Source: Phocaeicola sp. (GTDB lineage: Bacteria > Bacteroidota > Bacteroidia > Bacteroidales > Bacteroidaceae). Taken from it: a stretch of DNA of 26,892 nucleotides. Positions 1 to 7,444 of this stretch are shown here, piece after piece; position 1 is the stretch's first letter, and each line of letters starts with the position of its first letter. The notes under the pieces were generated by a model, which saw nothing but the letters and a program-made list of their open reading frames with translations, was not told the DNA's origin and searched no databases. The stretch is taken from NCBI GenBank assembly GCA_020026175.1, contig JAHHQV010000040.1, positions 1-26,892 of the forward strand. Reading direction: 5' to 3'. The translations under genes were made by a program, and so were the position numbers.

Positions 1-1
1 A

Positions 2-154
2 GTCACACCCTGCATGGGTGTGTGGATTGAAACCAGTAGGAACTTATCTTACTATTCTGTAAAGATGTCACATCCTGCGTGTGTAAATTGAAACTCACTT
101 TCAATTTTTGAAACCCTCTTATATCTGTGTCACACCATATGTGGATATTGAAAT
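2..154. CRISPR. Trailer end of a CRISPR array (three repeats, two decayed)
   Basis: Three related units lie at 2-33 (32 bp), 67-94 (28 bp) and 129-154 (26 bp), separated by unrelated spacers of 33 bp (34-66) and 34 bp (95-128). The first unit looks intact: it begins GTCACACCC, has a perfect 7-bp palindrome (CACACCC / GGGTGTG around TGCAT) and ends ATTGAAAC. The second lost 4 bp of the right palindrome arm and carries substitutions; the third is shorter still and ends ATTGAAAT. Progressive decay to the right is what is known of trailer ends, so the leader and any cas genes should lie left of the window. Length, palindrome and the ATTGAAAC end resemble type I-C repeats; subtype is inferred because no cas gene is visible. 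Confidence 0.88.
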
Positions 155-477
155 TCATCAATGAAGTATGTCTGTATTATATAGTCGAATAGAAAAGTTA
201 AGTAAAGCATAATTGATTTATTAATTTGTAGAAAGATAGAACAGTGGAAATTTCAGTTGAATGGGAGCGGATGAAATAACCATTTGGATTTTGATAAGGA
301 TTGTAAGACGGTTATGGAAAAAAACATATTGACAGTGCGACTCTTGATTTGAATACTTGAAACTATCGTTAAAATGGGAGTGGAGCCTTAGATTGATTGC
401 CTTTCAGAAATAATTATTACCTTTGTTTCAGATAACTCTCTTTGTAATTAGAAACAATCAACTTTTAGGTAATAAAA
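155..477. other. Intergenic region between CRISPR trailer and helicase gene
   Basis: About 320 AT-rich bases with no convincing ORF and no further repeat copy. The only signal recognised is the promoter-like pair at 393-425 that precedes the helicase gene. Confidence 0.6.
393..425 (+). promoter_or_regulatory. Putative Bacteroidetes-type promoter of the RecD2-like helicase gene
   Basis: A perfect -7 box TACCTTTG (TAnnTTTG) lies at 418-425, with TTG triplets at 393-395 and 397-399 at about the distance expected for the -33 element. Transcription would start about 40 bases before the ATG at 478. Inferred from sequence match only. Confidence 0.45.
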
Positions 478-2676
478 ATGATAAAACTTCGTTGCGTGGT
501 AGAGCGTATCACTTTTCAGAATCAGGAGAACGGGTATTCGGTGATGCGTGTGAAAGTGAAAGGGTATAATGATTTGGTTACTCTTGTGGGCAATCTGCTG
601 GATGTGCCTGTGGGGAGTGTGCTGCTTTGTGACGGCAACTGGAAGGTGGACAAGAAGTACGGCAGCCAGTTTGTGGCAGAGAGCTGGGAGGAGGTTATGC
701 CTGCCACGGTGTATGGCATAGAGAAGTATCTGGGCAGTGGACTGGTGAAGGGGATAGGGCCTAAATTTGCCAAGTTGATTGTGGGTAAATTCGGGGTGGA
801 TACTATTGAGGTGATTGAAACTGATATAGAGAGACTGAATGAGGTGGACGGTATAGGCAGAAAGCGTATTGACATGATTCGTGAGAGTTGGGAGAAGCAG
901 AAGGAGATTAAGAATGTCATGGTGTTTCTGCAGGGATATGGCGTGAGTACTGCGTATGCTGCCAAGATTTTCCGTCAGTATGGCAAGGAGAGTATTGATA
1001 AGGTGAAGGAAAATCCGTATCGTCTGGCTGATGATATTTGGGGGATTGGTTTTAAGACTGCCGATGGTATTGCTGCCAAGATGGGGTATGGAAAGAATGA
1101 CTTGAGACGATGCAAGAGTGGAATTCTTTATACTCTCGGACAATTGGCCAACGAGGGGCATGTGTATGCTGAGGAGGAGCAGTTGGTGAAATCGGCTGTG
1201 GAACTTCTTGAGGCTGACGAGGAGCCTATAAGGGAGGCCGTGAAACAGATGATTGGTGCCGAGGAACTTATTATGGATGGTGAGGCTGTGTATATGCCTC
1301 CTTTCTTTTATGCCGAGTGTGGTACGGCCAATCGTCTGAAGTCGCTTCTTGATGCTTCGGAGGACAGGTTGTTTTCTTCTTCTGTTGATGTTGCTGCTAT
1401 CTCGAAAAAAACGGGTATAGAGTATGATGAGGTACAGATTGCCGCTATAAGGCAGTCTACGGAATCGAAGGTGATGGTGCTTACTGGTGGTCCGGGTACG
1501 GGAAAGTCTACTACTCTGCATGCTATTATCACGGCTTTGCAGGGGGCGGGGCTTCGTATTATGCTTGCTGCTCCTACGGGACGTGCTGCCAAGCGTATGA
1601 CGGAAACTACGGGTATGGAGGCGAAGACTATTCATCGTCTTCTGGAATATAATCCTCAGGATGGGTATAAGAGGAATGACGAGAATCCTCTGGAGGCTGA
1701 TGTGTTGATAGTTGACGAGTGTTCGATGATTGATATTCTGCTGATGAATAATCTGATGAAGGCTGTTCCGGTGTCAATGAGGCTTGTACTGGTGGGGGAT
1801 ATTGACCAGTTGCCAAGTGTGGGAGCGGGGAATGTGCTACGTGATATTATTGATTCGCAGAAGATTCCTGTGGTGAGGCTGACGAGGATTTTCCGACAGG
1901 CGCAGTCGAGCCGTATTGTGATGAGTGCTCATGCTATAAATCAGGGGCGTTATCCTGATACGAGCAATGGTAAGGATACTGATTTTTTCTTTATTGCTCA
2001 GGAGGATTCGGAGCTTGCTGCCGAGGAAATTGTAAATCTTGTGAGAAACAGACTCCCTAAGGCTTATAATATGTCTACTAACAAGATTCAGGTGCTTACT
2101 CCTATGCAGAGAGGTGTGGTAGGGGCTGGCAATCTTAACTTGTCTCTTCAGGCTGCCTTGAACCCGGTGAAGGAGGGACTTAGCAGAGGTGGATTCTGCT
2201 TTAAAAAAGGTGACAGGGTGATGCAGATAAGGAATAACTACGACAAGAATGTGTTTAATGGTGACTTGGGGTATGTGGAGTCGGTGGATATGGAGGATCG
2301 TACTTTGCTGGCGGATTTTGATGGTAATCTGGTGGAGTATGAGGCTTCGGAACTCGACGAACTGACTCTGGCGTATGCTACAACTATACACAAGAGTCAG
2401 GGTTCGGAGTATCCTATTGTGGTGATGCCTGTGCTGATGACGCACTATGTGATGCTTCAGCGTAATCTTATATATACCGGCATTACCAGGGCTAAGAAGA
2501 TTTGTGTCCTTATTGGCTCGCACAAGGCTCTGGGCATGGCTATACGTAACATGACTGTGCTGAAACGTAATACAAAACTGAAAGAGCGTATTAATCCGCT
2601 GCTGGCCGACGTGAAATCGGTCAGGTTGTATCCTGAGGGGGAAATAGACTTGATGCAGGTGGCCGAAAGGGATTGA
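478..2676 (+). CDS. recD2: RecD2-like ATP-dependent 5'-3' DNA helicase (SF1B)
   Basis: The 732-residue product is a full-length RecD-like helicase of the RecBCD-independent (RecD2/TraA) type, which unwinds DNA 5'-3' in repair. The N-terminal third has paired helix-hairpin-helix-like segments, around residues 84-108 (GLVKGIGPKF) and just after (VDGIGRKRI). The motor follows: Walker A at 335-345 (LTGGPGTGKST), Walker B at 412-414 (VDE), motif III GDIDQLPS at 440-447, motif V HKSQG at 638-642 and motif VI YTGITRA at 666-672. The last two belong to the UvrD-like C-terminal helicase domain. The ATG at 478 is the first in frame and fits the promoter at 393-425. The gene converges with the kinase gene, with only 6 bases between stop codons. 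It lies beside the CRISPR trailer, which is probably incidental. Confidence 0.93.
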   Translation: MIKLRCVVERITFQNQENGYSVMRVKVKGYNDLVTLVGNLLDVPVGSVLLCDGNWKVDKKYGSQFVAESWEEVMPATVYGIEKYLGSGLVKGIGPKFAKLIVGKFGVDTIEVIETDIERLNEVDGIGRKRIDMIRESWEKQKEIKNVMVFLQGYGVSTAYAAKIFRQYGKESIDKVKENPYRLADDIWGIGFKTADGIAAKMGYGKNDLRRCKSGILYTLGQLANEGHVYAEEEQLVKSAVELLEADEEPIREAVKQMIGAEELIMDGEAVYMPPFFYAECGTANRLKSLLDASEDRLFSSSVDVAAISKKTGIEYDEVQIAAIRQSTESKVMVLTGGPGTGKSTTLHAIITALQGAGLRIMLAAPTGRAAKRMTETTGMEAKTIHRLLEYNPQDGYKRNDENPLEADVLIVDECSMIDILLMNNLMKAVPVSMRLVLVGDIDQLPSVGAGNVLRDIIDSQKIPVVRLTRIFRQAQSSRIVMSAHAINQGRYPDTSNGKDTDFFFIAQEDSELAAEEIVNLVRNRLPKAYNMSTNKIQVLTPMQRGVVGAGNLNLSLQAALNPVKEGLSRGGFCFKKGDRVMQIRNNYDKNVFNGDLGYVESVDMEDRTLLADFDGNLVEYEASELDELTLAYATTIHKSQGSEYPIVVMPVLMTHYVMLQRNLIYTGITRAKKICVLIGSHKALGMAIRNMTVLKRNTKLKERINPLLADVKSVRLYPEGEIDLMQVAERD

Positions 2677-2682
2677 TGATTG

Positions 2683-3666
2683 CTATAATACTTCGTAGCT
2701 GCTTGTCTGGATTGGCATGTCGAGATTGTGAAGCACTTTTTCAAGGATGATGCCATCCATATTGTTGTATTCGTAGCCGAATGTGGCACGGATGCCCTGA
2801 AGAATGAACTGTACGGCCCTGTCTAATGCTATGGGGAGACTGTCGCCCTGCATAAGCGAACCGGTGATGACACTGGTAAAGGTGTCGCCTGTGCCGGGAT
2901 AGTGGGCTGGCAGGTAGGGACATGTCACTTTCCAATATCGGTTGCCGTACTTGTTGTAGGCATAGACTGAAGTGTTGTTGGGATTGTCTGTATCGGGGAC
3001 GCTGGTCACTATTACTATGTCGGGTCCTACGTTCGACAATTCCTTGAGATGGGATTTCATTTCTTCCACTGTCACTTCGCTTTTGTATTCAAGGTCGAGT
3101 AGCCTGAACATCTCTGTCGTATTGGGGGTTATAACATCGGCGTATTTTATCAGCTTTTTCATTTCTGTTACCATTTCTTCGGTTATGCCTTTGTACAGAC
3201 TGCCGTTGTCGCCTAACACGGGGTCTACTACTACCATGTCTTGTGGACGGCGGAACTTGCTGATTAAATCTTCTACTATTTTTACTTGTTGTGGCGAGCC
3301 GAGGTATCCTGTATAGAATGTGTCGAATTTCAGTTTAAGTTTGTCCCAAGTGTCTATTATCTTCTTCATCTCGTCTGTAAGGTCGAGGAAAGTGAACTCT
3401 GGATATTGGGTGTGGGATGACAGTACTGCTGTGGGCAGTGGACATACCTGTATGCCCATGGTGGACAATACGGGGATGACTGCCATGAGGGATACTCTTC
3501 CTGTTCCGGAAAGGTCGTGTATGGCTACTACTTTTTTTACATGGTTCTGCATGTAGGTTTTCTGGATGTTGCAGGTCTCTCTTTTCTTTTTCATTCCTGA
3601 TTTTTTCCAGGCTGCTTTGCGGGCTTGGTATTGCTCGTATTTGTTTTCTATGTAATTGTCTGCCAT
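2683..3666 (-). CDS. Pyridoxal/pyridoxamine kinase, PfkB-ribokinase superfamily (PdxY-like)
   Basis: The product (327 residues) would phosphorylate pyridoxal or pyridoxamine with ATP in vitamin B6 salvage. The kinase domain starts near residue 44 with VVAIHDLSG. It contains VVDPVLGDNG in the middle, ITPNTTE (substrate/ATP lobe), and the superfamily signature HYPGTGDTF with catalytic-base Asp261. About 39 basic and polar residues precede a second Met (residue 40) at which PdxY proteins usually begin. The longer start at 3666 is kept because the extension is open and charged, but start at Met40 cannot be excluded. No partner genes adjoin it: it converges with the helicase gene and diverges from the DEAD-box gene. 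Thiamine or hydroxymethylpyrimidine kinase activity is a less likely alternative. Confidence 0.85.
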   Translation of the reverse strand: MADNYIENKYEQYQARKAAWKKSGMKKKRETCNIQKTYMQNHVKKVVAIHDLSGTGRVSLMAVIPVLSTMGIQVCPLPTAVLSSHTQYPEFTFLDLTDEMKKIIDTWDKLKLKFDTFYTGYLGSPQQVKIVEDLISKFRRPQDMVVVDPVLGDNGSLYKGITEEMVTEMKKLIKYADVITPNTTEMFRLLDLEYKSEVTVEEMKSHLKELSNVGPDIVIVTSVPDTDNPNNTSVYAYNKYGNRYWKVTCPYLPAHYPGTGDTFTSVITGSLMQGDSLPIALDRAVQFILQGIRATFGYEYNNMDGIILEKVLHNLDMPIQTSSYEVL

Positions 3667-3758
3667 AATTGTATTTGTGATTGTTTTTTCTTATTACAAA
3701 TTACGTAACTTTTGGGAGATGAAGCAAATATTTTGTTGTAAAAGTGAGGCTTGCGTGC

Positions 3759-3787
3759 TTTGATTGCCGGTATTTTTCTTAAATTTG
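3759..3787 (+). promoter_or_regulatory. Putative promoter of the DEAD-box helicase gene
   Basis: A perfect -7 box TAAATTTG lies at 3780-3787 and a TTTG -33 element at 3759-3762, 17 bases apart, slightly shorter than usual. It sits in the 166-base divergent region between the kinase and helicase genes, about 45 bases before the ATG at 3833. Confidence 0.5.
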
Positions 3788-3832
3788 CATATATACATAT
3801 TATTATTGAGAAAAATATTAATGGCATAGATT

Positions 3833-5149
3833 ATGGATATCCAAACTTTATTACAGAATCTGAAGATAGAACAACTGAACGTGATGCAGCAGACTGCAAT
3901 TGATGCTTATAAGGAAGGAAGGGATATGGTTCTTCTTTCTCCAACGGGGTCGGGCAAGACTCTGGCTTACTTGATTCCTTTGCTGTCGGGCCTTAAAAAA
4001 GGTGCAGAAGGTGTGCAGGCTGTGGTGCTTGTACCTTCGAGGGAACTCGCGTTGCAGATAGAACAGGTGTTTAAGGCTATGAAAACCGATTTTGCTATAA
4101 TGAGCTGTTATGGCGGAAGGCCTGCTATGGACGAACATCGTACGATGAAAGGAATACGTCCTTCGGTTATTGTGGGTACACCGGGAAGAATGAACGACCA
4201 TCTGGAGAAAATGAATTTTGATGCTTCTGCTGTAAGGCTTCTGGTGATAGATGAATTTGACAAGTGTCTGGAGTTTGGTTTCCATGATGAGATGGCTGAT
4301 GTGATAGGGAAGCTTCCGAAACTGCAGAGGAGATTCTTGATTTCGGCTACTGATGCGGAGGATATTCCTGAATTTACCGGAGTTGGCAAGTGTATCAAAC
4401 TGGATTTTCTGGGAGGTGAAGAGTCGTTGGCCGACAGACTTCATATGTATAAGGTGATGTCGCCAATAAAAGATAAGCTGGAAACATTGTACAGGCTTGT
4501 GTGTAGTATTGGTTCTGAACAGACACTGGTGTTCTGCAATCACCGTGAGAGCGTGGACAGGGTAGGAAAGTATCTTCATTCGATGAAAGTGTATTGTGAG
4601 ACTTTCCATGGAGGAATGGAACAGGACGATAGAGAACGTGCCTTGTATAAATTCAGAAATGGAAGTTGTAATGTTTTTGTGTCTACTGATTTGGCTGCCA
4701 GAGGACTTGATATTTCGGGAATTAGGAATGTGGTGCATTATCATCTTCCTGTAGGCGAAGATGGCTTTATTCATCGCAACGGACGTACTGCCAGATGGGA
4801 TGCCGATGGTAATGCTTATGTGATTCTTCATGCTGAGGAGAAAATTCCTGAATATTTTGATATGGATATGGAGGGGTTTGTTCTGGAAGAGGAAACTCCA
4901 AAACCTGCACAACCCGATTTCGTGACTTTGTATATAAGTAAAGGGAAGAAGGATAAAATTAACAAGATAGATATTGTGGGTTTCCTGTTCAAGAAGGGGG
5001 GACTTAACAAGGAGGATGTAGGAATGGTTGATGTTAAAGATCATTATGCTTTTGCTGCCATATCGAGGAGGAAAAGTAAACAAACATTAAAACTTATACA
5101 GAATGAAAAAATTAAGGGCCTGAAGGTTTTGATAGAAGTAGCAAAATGA
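3833..5149 (+). CDS. DEAD-box ATP-dependent RNA helicase with DbpA-type RNA-binding domain
   Basis: The 438-residue protein has the superfamily 2 motifs in order: a Q-motif-like start (VMQQTAI), motif I SPTGSGKT at 36-43, Ia PSRELALQ, Ib TPGRM, motif II DEFD at 140-143, motif III SAT, motif IV LVFCNH, motif V STDLAARGLDI and motif VI HRNGRTAR. The C-terminal 70 residues (LYISKGKKDKINK ... DVKDHYAFAAISR ... IKGLKV) match the RRM-like domain that targets E. coli DbpA to a hairpin of 23S rRNA. A role in large-subunit ribosome assembly is inferred from that domain. Motif II reads DEFD instead of DEAD, while the two aspartates and the glutamate are kept, so ATPase activity should persist. The gene appears monocistronic; another family member with a DbpA domain, such as CsdA, is the alternative. 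Confidence 0.9.
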   Translation: MDIQTLLQNLKIEQLNVMQQTAIDAYKEGRDMVLLSPTGSGKTLAYLIPLLSGLKKGAEGVQAVVLVPSRELALQIEQVFKAMKTDFAIMSCYGGRPAMDEHRTMKGIRPSVIVGTPGRMNDHLEKMNFDASAVRLLVIDEFDKCLEFGFHDEMADVIGKLPKLQRRFLISATDAEDIPEFTGVGKCIKLDFLGGEESLADRLHMYKVMSPIKDKLETLYRLVCSIGSEQTLVFCNHRESVDRVGKYLHSMKVYCETFHGGMEQDDRERALYKFRNGSCNVFVSTDLAARGLDISGIRNVVHYHLPVGEDGFIHRNGRTARWDADGNAYVILHAEEKIPEYFDMDMEGFVLEEETPKPAQPDFVTLYISKGKKDKINKIDIVGFLFKKGGLNKEDVGMVDVKDHYAFAAISRRKSKQTLKLIQNEKIKGLKVLIEVAK

Positions 5150-5306
5150 TTATCTTGTGAAAAGTTTAATTATGGCTCGTGAGATGAATGTGATTTTATA
5201 TGTATTGCATGAAGATGACAACGTGTCATAATGTAAGCTGCTTTGTAAATGATAATCTTAAAATGTAGGCAAAACTTAATTTTTGGTATAATTTTTCCAT
5301 AGAAAA

Positions 5307-5338
5307 GTTGGATAATAGAATTTTTATTTATAAATTCG
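5307..5338 (+). promoter_or_regulatory. Putative promoter of the serC operon
   Basis: A -7-like box TAAATTCG (one mismatch to TAnnTTTG) lies at 5331-5338, and GTTG at 5307-5310 is 20 bases upstream. It would leave a leader of about 45 bases before the serC ATG. Found by consensus only. Confidence 0.4.
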
Positions 5339-5388
5339 CAATTGTTGAATTCATGAAATAAATGTAAAACCTAAAAAATTATTTCAGT

Positions 5389-6459
5389 ATGAAAAAGCAT
5401 AATTTTAATGCGGGGCCTTCTATATTGCCTCGCGAAGTGATAGAAAAAACAGCTCAGGCTATATTGGATTTTAATGGTTCGGGATTGTCTTTGATGGAGA
5501 TAAGTCATAGGGCAAAGGATTTTCAGCCTGTAGTGGAAGAGGCTGTGGATCTGTTTAAGGAGTTGCTAAATATACCCGAAGGGTATTCCGTGCTGTTCTT
5601 AGGAGGTGGTGCCAGTCTTGAATTCTGTATGGTTCCTTATAATTTCCTTGAAAAGAAGGCTGCTTATATAAATACAGGTACATGGGCGAAGAAAGCCATA
5701 AAAGAAGCTAAGGCTTTTGGTGAAGTGGTGGAAGTCGCTTCTTCGGAAAAAGATGGATATACTTATATACCGAAAGGATATGAGGTGCCGTCTGATGCAG
5801 ATTATTTCCATATTACTACTAATAATACTATCTATGGTACGGAACATCATGCTGATCTTGATGTGAGTGTTCCTATGGTAGCTGATATGTCTTCTGATAT
5901 ATTCTCACGTCCTGTTGATGTGTCGAAGTATATCTGTATTTATGGTGGTGCGCAGAAAAATCTTGCTCCGGCGGGTGTCACTTTCGTAATTGTGAAGGAT
6001 GAGGCTTTGGGTAAGATGTCTCGACATATTCCTACAATGTTGAACTATAAGACGCACGTGGAGAAGGGCTCTATGTTCAATACTCCTCCGGTAGTTCCTA
6101 TTTATGCTGCATTGCAAACCTTGAGATGGATTAAGGCTCAGGGTGGAGTAGAGGAAATGCAACGTAGGGCTAAGGAAAGGGCTGAACTGCTGTATGGTGA
6201 AATAGACAAAAACAAATTGTTCCGCGGGACTGTGACTGATAAGGCAGACCGCTCTTATATGAACATATGTTTTGTAATGGCTGATGAATATAAGAATCTT
6301 GAAGCGGATTTCTTGAAGTTTGCTACAGAACGTGGAATGGTGGGAATAAAGGGACATAGGTCTGTAGGCGGATTCCGTGCTTCTTGTTATAATGCCATGC
6401 CTCTGGAAAGTGTAAAGGCACTGGTGGAGTGTATGCAGGATTTTGAGAAAATGCATTGA
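5389..6459 (+). CDS. serC: Phosphoserine aminotransferase
   Basis: The 356-residue fold-type I PLP enzyme makes O-phospho-L-serine from 3-phosphohydroxypyruvate and glutamate; the family also acts on an intermediate of PLP synthesis. The first residues (KKHNFNAGPSILP) are the family hallmark. FLGGGASLEF is the cofactor phosphate loop region. YGGAQKNLAPAG carries the Schiff-base lysine, Lys190. The C-terminal GHRSVGGFRAS is the conserved substrate-binding end. Length is normal. It is the first gene of an operon: serA follows after 20 bases, then the DUF1015 gene. Enzyme order in the pathway is serA then serC, so the operon covers the first two steps of serine synthesis; no serB is visible in the window. 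Confidence 0.96.
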   Translation: MKKHNFNAGPSILPREVIEKTAQAILDFNGSGLSLMEISHRAKDFQPVVEEAVDLFKELLNIPEGYSVLFLGGGASLEFCMVPYNFLEKKAAYINTGTWAKKAIKEAKAFGEVVEVASSEKDGYTYIPKGYEVPSDADYFHITTNNTIYGTEHHADLDVSVPMVADMSSDIFSRPVDVSKYICIYGGAQKNLAPAGVTFVIVKDEALGKMSRHIPTMLNYKTHVEKGSMFNTPPVVPIYAALQTLRWIKAQGGVEEMQRRAKERAELLYGEIDKNKLFRGTVTDKADRSYMNICFVMADEYKNLEADFLKFATERGMVGIKGHRSVGGFRASCYNAMPLESVKALVECMQDFEKMH

Positions 6460-6479
6460 TGTATTAAATTTATTTGCTT

Positions 6480-7388
6480 ATGAAAGTCTTGATTGCAACA
6501 GAAAAACCATTTGCACAGGTTGCTGTAGATGGTATTCGTAAAGAAATTGATGGCGCAGGATTTGAACTTTCCTTGTTGGAAAAATATGCTGAAAAATCTC
6601 AGTTGCTTGAAGCCGTAAAGGATGTTGATGCTATTATAATAAGAAGCGACATCATAGATAAGGAAGTACTTGATGCTGCTAAGAATCTGAAGATTTTGGT
6701 GCGTGCAGGTGCCGGATATGACAATGTGGACCTGAAAGAAGCTACTGCTCATGGGGTGTGCGTGATGAATACACCGGGACAAAACTCAAATGCTGTGGCA
6801 GAACTGGCTTTCGGGATGATGATAACGGCTGCCCGTGGGTTTTATAATGGAAAGGCTGGGTTTGAACTGAAAGGCAAGAGGCTTGGTATTCATGCATATG
6901 GTAATGTAGGAAGAAATGTGGCACGTATAGCCAAGGGCTTTGGAATGGAAGTGTATGCGTATAGGCGTAGTAACAAGACTGATGAAGGTGTGACTCTTGT
7001 GGATAGTGTTGAGACATTGTATGAAATGTGTGACATCGTTTCAGTTCATGTTCCTTATAATAAAGATACTGCTAATTCCATAGATTATAATCTGGTAAAT
7101 CGTATGCCTAAGAATGGAATGCTGGTCAATACTGCAAGGAAAGAAGTGATAAACGAAGTGGAATTGTTGAAACTTATGCGCGACCGTACTGACATTAAGT
7201 ATGTTACTGATATAATGCCTGAGCGTCATGAAGAATTTGTAGCCGATTTTGCAGGGCGATATTTCTCTACTCCTAAGAAGATGGGGGCACAGACGGCAGA
7301 AGCTAATATCAATGCTGGTATAGCTGCGGCTAAACAGATTGTGGGATATTTGATTGATGGCGATGAAAAATTCCGCGTCAATAAATAA
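6480..7388 (+). CDS. serA: D-3-phosphoglycerate dehydrogenase, short form without ACT domain
   Basis: The NAD-dependent D-2-hydroxyacid dehydrogenase of 302 residues oxidises 3-phosphoglycerate, the committed step of serine synthesis. Visible are LVRAGAGYDNVD in the N-terminal lobe, the dinucleotide motif at 136-144 with Gly141 and Gly144 (AYGNVG) and catalytic-type Arg220 in NTARKEV. The usual TPHIGA near the C terminus reads TPKKMGA (264-270), so lysine stands where the catalytic histidine is normally found. This lysine-type short enzyme is, as I recall, known from Bacteroides and Entamoeba. It lacks the C-terminal ACT domain used for serine feedback. A TTG at 6474 is in frame, but the ATG at 6480 directly precedes the conserved KVLIATEK start and is preferred. 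It lies 20 bases after serC. Confidence 0.93.
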   Translation: MKVLIATEKPFAQVAVDGIRKEIDGAGFELSLLEKYAEKSQLLEAVKDVDAIIIRSDIIDKEVLDAAKNLKILVRAGAGYDNVDLKEATAHGVCVMNTPGQNSNAVAELAFGMMITAARGFYNGKAGFELKGKRLGIHAYGNVGRNVARIAKGFGMEVYAYRRSNKTDEGVTLVDSVETLYEMCDIVSVHVPYNKDTANSIDYNLVNRMPKNGMLVNTARKEVINEVELLKLMRDRTDIKYVTDIMPERHEEFVADFAGRYFSTPKKMGAQTAEANINAGIAAAKQIVGYLIDGDEKFRVNK

Positions 7389-7444
7389 ATCTTTCTGTTT
7401 GTTATAGGTTTTCTTGATTAAGTATTTAAACTCGTATTAATGAT

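Noticed and set aside
448..1635. Long minus-strand ORF of 395 codons
   Set aside because: It lies inside the helicase gene, whose motifs are all in the plus frame; the product is a low-complexity His/Ser/Leu/Ile-rich shadow.
478..2676. Functional link between the RecD2-like helicase and the CRISPR array
   Set aside because: The gene lies at the trailer side with its own promoter, and the helicase is a widespread housekeeping family; adjacency alone is not evidence.
3851..5083. Minus-strand ORF of 410 codons
   Set aside because: Antisense to the DEAD-box helicase; no recognisable motif and shadow-like composition.
5215..5229. Short palindrome ATGACA / TGTCAT after the DEAD-box gene
   Set aside because: Only 6 bp with a three-base loop and no T run; too weak to call as terminator or operator.
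6474..6479. TTG start for serA
   Set aside because: It adds only two residues before the ATG at 6480, which precedes the conserved start of the protein.
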